Part shown: piece after piece, positions 21,377-25,389 of the stretch
How positions within the stretch are numbered: the first letter of the stretch is position 1
Layout of the letters: each line of letters opens with the position of its first letter
Notes under the pieces: generated by a model
The model's input: the letters and a program-made list of their open reading frames with translations, nothing else
The model's database searches: none
Told to the model about the DNA's origin: nothing
Origin: DASRSS01 sp035765515
GTDB taxonomy: Bacteria; Actinomycetota; Actinomycetes; Mycobacteriales; Jatrophihabitantaceae
Direction: 5' to 3'
NCBI GenBank assembly: GCA_035765515.1
Contig: DASTXN010000044.1
Coordinates: 1 to 25,389 of the forward strand
Length of the DNA stretch: 25,389 nt
Translations under genes and position numbers: made by a program

Positions 21377-21391
21377 TTGAAAAGGAGCCAC

Positions 21392-24157
21392 GTGCCAGGC
21401 AAGGTCCGCGTTTCTGCGCTCGCCAAAGAGCTCGGAATCACTAGCAAGGAAGCCCTCGCCAAACTCGGCGAGATGGGCGAGTACGTCAAGACCGCCTCCT
21501 CCACCGTCGAACCGCCGGTAGCGCGCCGGCTGCGTGAGGCCTACCCGGACGCCGGTGGCGATGCCGCGTCCGACGGCGCGGCTGCCAAGAAGGCGCCCGC
21601 GAAGAAGGCGCCGGCCAAGAAGAAGGCCGCCGCAGCGGTCGAGGACCCGGTGGCCCCCGCCGCGTCGGCGCCCGCCGAACCCGAGGTAGCGCCCGCGCCG
21701 CCCGCCCCGGCCCCCGCGCCGGAAGCGCAGCGCCCTGCAGCGGCCGCCGCTCCGGAGGCCCCCGCTGCTCCGGCCGCGCCCAGTGCGCCGCCGGCCGCTC
21801 CCGGCCCGCGACCGGGCCCGCGGATCGCGAACAACCCGTTCGGTGTCGGTGGTGGCTCCAGCGCGCGTCCGGCCGCCCCGCGTCCGCCCGCGCCGGGCAT
21901 GCCGCCGCGGCCGGGTATGCGCCCCGGCGCACCCGGTGCCGGCGGCCCGCGCCCGAACCCCGGCATGATGCCGCCCCGCCCGAACCCCGCCATGATGCCC
22001 GGACGTCCCGGCGGCGGCCGCCCCGGCGCTCCGGGTCGCCCTGCCGGACCCGGCGGTGGCGGACGTCCCGGTGCCCCGGCCGGTCGCCCCGGTGCCGGTG
22101 GTGGCGGCGGCGGTTACCGCGGCGGTCCCGGCGGCGGTGGCGCCCCGGGCGGCGGTGGCCCGTACCGCAGCGGCCCGACCGGTCGTCCCGGTGGTGGTGG
22201 CGGCCGTGGTGGCCGTGCCGGTACTGCTGGTGCGTTCGGCCGTCAGGGCGGACGTCCCGCCCGCGGTCGCAAGAGCAAGAAGCAGCGGCGCCAGGAGTTC
22301 GACAACATGGCCGCGCCGTCGATCGGCGGCGTGCAGGTTCCCCGCGGGAACGGCCAGGTGCTGCGGCTGCCTCGCGGCTCGTCGCTGTCGGACTTCGCCG
22401 AGAAGATCAACGCCGAGCCGGCCTCGCTCGTGCAGGTGCTGTTCCACCTGGGCGAGATGGTCACGGCGACGCAGTCGGTCAACGAGGACACCCTGCAGTT
22501 GCTCGGCGCCGAGCTGAACTACCAGGTTCAGGTCGTCAGTCCGGAGGACGAGGACCGCGAGCTGCTCGAATCGTTCGACCTTTCCTTCGGTGAGGACGAG
22601 GGCGGGGACGAGAACCTCGTCGCCCGCCCGCCGGTGGTGACCGTCATGGGTCACGTCGATCACGGTAAGACGCGATTGTTGGACGCGATCCGCAAGACGA
22701 ACGTCATCGCGGGCGAGGCCGGCGGCATCACGCAGCACATCGGTGCCTACCAGGTGCACGTCGAGCACGACGGCACCGACCGGCCGATCACGTTCATCGA
22801 CACCCCCGGTCACGAGGCGTTCACCGCCATGCGTGCCCGCGGTGCGGCCACCACGGACATCGTGGTGCTCGTGGTCGCTGCCGACGACGGCGTGATGCCC
22901 CAGACGATCGAGGCGCTGAACCACGCGCAGGCGGCCGAGGTGCCGATCGTGGTCGCGGTGAACAAGATCGACAAGGAGGGCGCGAACCCGGCGAAGGTGC
23001 GTCAGCAGCTCACCGAGTACGGCCTGGTGGCCGAGGAGTACGGCGGCGACACGCTGTTCGTGGACGTATCGGCGCGCAACGACATCAACATCGACGGCCT
23101 GCTCGAAGGCATCCTGCTCACCGCGGACGCGGCGCTGGACCTGCGGGCGAACCCGGAACAGGACGCGCAGGGCATCGTCATCGAGGCCCGGCTCGACCGC
23201 GGCCGCGGTCCGGTGGCCACGCTGCTGGTGCAGCGCGGCACGCTGAACGTCGGCGATTCGGTCGTCGCCGGTGACGCGTTCGGCCGCGTCCGCGCGATGC
23301 TGGACGAGAACGGTGACCCGGTCGACGTGGCCAGCCCGGCCCGTCCGGTGCAGGTGCTCGGCCTGACGTCCGTGCCCGGTGCCGGCGACTCGTTCTTGGT
23401 CGTGGAGGAGGACCGCATCGCGCGGCAGATCGCCGACCGGCGTTCGGCCCGCGAGCGCAACGCGCAGCTGGCCTCTTCGCGCCGTCGCGTGTCGCTGGAC
23501 GACCTGGACAAGGCGCTCGCGGCCGGCGAGGTGCAGTCGCTGAACCTGATCATCAAGGGCGACGTGTCTGGCTCGGTCGAGGCGCTCGAGGACTCGCTGA
23601 TGAACATCGACCTCGGCGAGGACAAGTCCGAGGTGTCGCTGCGGGTCATCGGCCGCGGTGTCGGCGCGATCACCGAGAACGACATCAACCTGGCGATCGC
23701 GTCCGACGCGGTCGTGATCGGCTTCAACGTGCGCCCCGAAGGCAAGGCGCGCGAGGCGGCCGAACGCGAGGGCGTCGACATCCGGTACTACACGGTGATC
23801 TACCAGGCCATCGACGAGATCGAGGCCGCGCTCAAGGGCATGCTCAAGCCCGAGTACGAGGAGGTGCAGCTCGGTACCGCAGAGGTCCGGGAGGTCTTCC
23901 GGGTGCCGCGCGTGGGCAACGTGGCCGGTTCGCTGGTCCGCAGCGGCCTGATCCGGCGCAACGCCAAGGCGCGCCTGATCCGCGACGGCGCGGTGGTGGC
24001 CGACAACCTGACCGTCGACTCGCTCAAGCGGTTCAAGGACGACGCGACCGAGGTGCGGGACGGGTTCGAGTGCGGTATCGGGCTCGGCTCGTACAACGAC
24101 ATCAAGGTCGGCGACACCATCGAGTCCTTCGAGCTCCGCGAGAAGCCGCGCACGTAA
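21392..24157 (+). CDS. infB: Translation initiation factor IF-2
   Basis: A 921-residue GTPase that places initiator tRNA on the 30S subunit. It has the N-terminal IF2 domain (VRVSALAKELGITSKEALAKLGEMG), a long linker of Lys/Ala then Pro/Gly (about residues 50-300, with repeated PRPNP and GGG runs), and the GTPase domain: G1 GHVDHGKT at 420-427, G3 DTPGHE from D470, G4 NKID from N524. C-terminal beta-barrel and C1/C2 domains end near YNDIKVGDTIESFE. GTG at 21392 is preferred over TTG at 21377, since AAAGGAG lies 4 nt upstream and homology starts at PGKVRVS. Length fits the long actinobacterial IF2. Confidence 0.96.
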   Translation: MPGKVRVSALAKELGITSKEALAKLGEMGEYVKTASSTVEPPVARRLREAYPDAGGDAASDGAAAKKAPAKKAPAKKKAAAAVEDPVAPAASAPAEPEVAPAPPAPAPAPEAQRPAAAAAPEAPAAPAAPSAPPAAPGPRPGPRIANNPFGVGGGSSARPAAPRPPAPGMPPRPGMRPGAPGAGGPRPNPGMMPPRPNPAMMPGRPGGGRPGAPGRPAGPGGGGRPGAPAGRPGAGGGGGGYRGGPGGGGAPGGGGPYRSGPTGRPGGGGGRGGRAGTAGAFGRQGGRPARGRKSKKQRRQEFDNMAAPSIGGVQVPRGNGQVLRLPRGSSLSDFAEKINAEPASLVQVLFHLGEMVTATQSVNEDTLQLLGAELNYQVQVVSPEDEDRELLESFDLSFGEDEGGDENLVARPPVVTVMGHVDHGKTRLLDAIRKTNVIAGEAGGITQHIGAYQVHVEHDGTDRPITFIDTPGHEAFTAMRARGAATTDIVVLVVAADDGVMPQTIEALNHAQAAEVPIVVAVNKIDKEGANPAKVRQQLTEYGLVAEEYGGDTLFVDVSARNDINIDGLLEGILLTADAALDLRANPEQDAQGIVIEARLDRGRGPVATLLVQRGTLNVGDSVVAGDAFGRVRAMLDENGDPVDVASPARPVQVLGLTSVPGAGDSFLVVEEDRIARQIADRRSARERNAQLASSRRRVSLDDLDKALAAGEVQSLNLIIKGDVSGSVEALEDSLMNIDLGEDKSEVSLRVIGRGVGAITENDINLAIASDAVVIGFNVRPEGKAREAAEREGVDIRYYTVIYQAIDEIEAALKGMLKPEYEEVQLGTAEVREVFRVPRVGNVAGSLVRSGLIRRNAKARLIRDGAVVADNLTVDSLKRFKDDATEVRDGFECGIGLGSYNDIKVGDTIESFELREKPRT

Positions 24158-24180
24158 TTCCGCTGGTTCGGCGCTCTGCG

Positions 24181-24266
24181 CCGGGCCTACGCCCCGCCGT
24201 AGGAAGAGCTTTTTTTACACGGCGGGGCGCATGCCCGGCGCGCCGCTCACCTTTGTGGGCGGCGCG
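24181..24266 (+). terminator. Tandem hairpins after infB (terminator or attenuator candidate)
   Basis: GCCCCGCCGT (24191-24200) pairs with ACGGCGGGGC (24219-24228), extended outward by CCGGGC/GCCCGG (24181-24186 / 24233-24238). Seven Ts (24210-24216) lie in its loop rather than after it. An alternative small hairpin CCTAC/GTAGG (24186-24203) shares the same bases and precedes the T-run in classical terminator order. A second strong hairpin, CGCGCCGC plus TCAC, loop CTTT, then GTGG plus GCGGCGCG, spans 24239-24266. Nothing else is recognisable in the 180-bp gap. Confidence 0.65.
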
Positions 24267-24337
24267 GCGGTTCGGCAGCGACGGATCGGCCGGCCGCGCG
24301 TGGGTCGTTGTACGAGCCGACTTCCCTGGGGGTGCAG

Positions 24338-24637
24338 ATGGTAGTGGGCGTTCTTGTTGCGGATCTGCTGCTGGGGGATGTTCGGTCGCTGAAGCAGAAG
24401 CGGTCGGTGGTGCGTCCGATCGTGGCGGAGCTGCGGCGGCGGTTCGAGGTGGCGGCAGCGGAGACCGGTGATCAGGAGCTGTACCGGCGCGCCGAGATCG
24501 CCGTGAGCGTCGTCAGCGGCGATCATCGGCACGTGACCGACGTGCTGGACGAGTGCGAGCGGATGCTGGCAGCACGTCCGGAGACCGAATTGCTGTCGAC
24601 GCGACGGCGGATGCTTGACGACGACGATCTGGACTGA
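24338..24637 (+). CDS. ylxP: DUF503 (YlxP-like) protein
   Basis: A 99-residue protein of the DUF503 family, usually found between infB and rbfA. Characteristic pattern: VVGVLVADLLLGDVRSLKQKRSVVRPIVAELRRRF, then AEIAVSVVSGDHRHVTDVLDECERML. The function is unknown; the genomic association suggests a ribosome-related role. An in-frame TTG at 24308 would add 10 residues, but ATG at 24338 follows GGGGG at 24328-24332 and matches the family's start. It is separated from infB by hairpins and followed by rbfA after 22 nt. Confidence 0.9.
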   Translation: MVVGVLVADLLLGDVRSLKQKRSVVRPIVAELRRRFEVAAAETGDQELYRRAEIAVSVVSGDHRHVTDVLDECERMLAARPETELLSTRRRMLDDDDLD

Positions 24638-24659
24638 CGGCGGGAACGAGGAGAGACAC

Positions 24660-25133
24660 ATGGTCGACGCGGCGCGCGCGCGCAAGCTCGCCGGGCGGAT
24701 CAAGCAGATCGTGGCAACCTGCATCGAGACGCAGATCAAGGACCCGCGGCTCGGGATGGTGACGATCACCGACGCCCGGGTCAGCGGCGACCTCCACGAC
24801 GCGACCGTCTTCTACACCGTGTTCGGCGACGAGGAGGCGCACCGCGAGTCCGCTGCCGCGCTGGAGTCGGCACGCGGCGTGCTGCGCAGCGAGGTCGGCC
24901 GGCAGACCGGCGTGCGCTTCACCCCGACGCTGACCTTCGTGCTGGACGCGGTCCCGGAGACCGCCAAGCACATCGACGAACTGCTCAGCGCCGCGGCGCA
25001 GGCCGACGCGCTCGTCGAGCAGGCCCGCCAGGGCGCCGTGCCCGCGGGCGAGGCCGACCCGTACCGCAAACCGCGCGTGATCGAGGACGAGACGCCCGAC
25101 GGCGATGACGGAAGCGGCGAGCCGGAGCGATGA
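24660..25133 (+). CDS. rbfA: 30S ribosome-binding factor RbfA
   Basis: A 157-residue KH-like protein that matures the 16S rRNA 5' end region of the 30S subunit. Family features are RARKLAGRIKQIVATCIETQIKDPRLGMVTITDARVSGDL near the N-terminus, ATVFYTVFG, and LRSEVGRQTGVRFTPTLTFVLDAVPETAKHIDELL. An acidic, Gly/Pro-rich tail of about 30 residues follows. ATG at 24660 has GAGGAG (24648-24653) 6 nt upstream; the frame is open slightly further but without homology. Its TGA overlaps the next ATG (ATGA). Confidence 0.95.
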   Translation: MVDAARARKLAGRIKQIVATCIETQIKDPRLGMVTITDARVSGDLHDATVFYTVFGDEEAHRESAAALESARGVLRSEVGRQTGVRFTPTLTFVLDAVPETAKHIDELLSAAAQADALVEQARQGAVPAGEADPYRKPRVIEDETPDGDDGSGEPER

Positions 25134-25389
25134 CCGAGCCTGCCGGGCGGCCGAGTCGCTCGGCGCGCCGCCGCAGCGAGCGGCACCACCAGCGTCGCCG
25201 GCGCCGTCGCGTCACGGGCTGGGTCGCAGCCGCCGCGGTGATCGCGGTGGTGGCCGCGCTCGCCGCGGTCTGGACGGTTCGCCACGGTGACCACACCGCA
25301 GCCGCGGACGCCGGCTCGACATTGACGGCCGACCCGCCGCAGAGCGACGACGTGACCGGTTCCTCGCTCGGTGCCGCGTTCACCGATCC
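25130..25389 (+). CDS. Membrane-anchored protein of unknown function, N-terminal fragment
   Basis: Only the first 86 codons are visible; the gene runs off the window. The protein starts MTEPAGRPSRSARRRS, has an Arg/His-rich cytoplasmic tail of about 28 residues, one hydrophobic segment (WVAAAAVIAVVAALAAVW, about residues 30-47), and then a Thr/Asp/Ser-rich region, presumably outside the membrane. It is coupled to rbfA by ATGA overlap. No family is recognisable from this part. Confidence 0.7.
   Translation, partial: MTEPAGRPSRSARRRSERHHQRRRRRRVTGWVAAAAVIAVVAALAAVWTVRHGDHTAAADAGSTLTADPPQSDDVTGSSLGAAFTD

Noticed and set aside
21377..21391. TTG start for infB five codons upstream
   Set aside because: It would place the AAAGGAG ribosome binding site inside the coding sequence; GTG 21392 fits better.
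21680..22270. Pro/Gly-rich low-complexity stretch with many GGC/GGT runs
   Set aside because: This is the normal disordered linker of actinobacterial IF2, not a repeat element or misassembly as far as the frame shows.

Overview
This is a gene-dense, very GC-rich stretch (roughly 70% G+C by eye, strong G/C third-position bias, many GTG starts, ATGA/GTGA stop-start overlaps) from an actinomycete-type bacterium (Actinomycetota). Gene order supports this: dxr - site-2 protease - ispG - DUF4081/GNAT, and ferritin-like pair <-> rimP - nusA - ylxR - infB - rbfA, are arrangements known from Mycobacterium and relatives. DtxR/IdeR-type iron boxes and twin-arginine substrates agree. The family cannot be resolved from sequence alone.

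Layout. 1-1492 (minus): 5-oxoprolinase genes pxpA-pxpB-pxpC, translationally coupled, pxpC cut by the window edge. 1493-1720: divergent promoter region with an iron box. 1721-5782 (plus): efeU-efeO-efeB iron uptake operon with a second iron box before efeO, followed 13 nt later by a lactate 2-monooxygenase-like flavoenzyme (to 6959). 7052-10805: dxr, rip1/rseP-like protease and ispG (two MEP-pathway isoprenoid enzymes around an intramembrane protease), then a small reverse-strand EthD-like gene, a DUF4081+GNAT acetyltransferase, a HAD-like hydrolase, and a heterodimeric ABC exporter (12786-16648). 16682-17920: an Eis-like acetyltransferase gene broken by an in-frame stop lying inside a short palindromic repeat. 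17992-19223 (minus): two ferritin-like/DUF4439-type proteins. 19297-25133 (plus): translation/transcription operon rimP-nusA-ylxR-infB, hairpin region, ylxP (DUF503)-rbfA, and the start of a membrane-anchored protein of unknown function.

How they work together: EfeU/O/B import iron with a lipoprotein carrier and a Tat-exported heme peroxidase, and the boxes predict repression when iron is plentiful. The rimP-rbfA block couples 30S ribosome maturation, transcription elongation and translation initiation. The two ABC half-transporters make one exporter with one consensus and one degenerate ATP site.

The least expected content is not genes but small structured DNA. (i) A leader before infB carries three ATGA-chained micro-ORFs and a 12-bp hairpin next to the infB ribosome binding site. 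(ii) A four-armed palindromic element occurs twice (before dxr and in the 5' end of a ferritin-like gene), with arm sequences that co-vary within each copy. (iii) A 41-bp GC-rich hairpin repeat is inserted in the same reading frame in two neighbouring genes, harmless in one and carrying a stop codon in the other. No RNA genes, CRISPR arrays, insertion sequences or prophage genes were seen.
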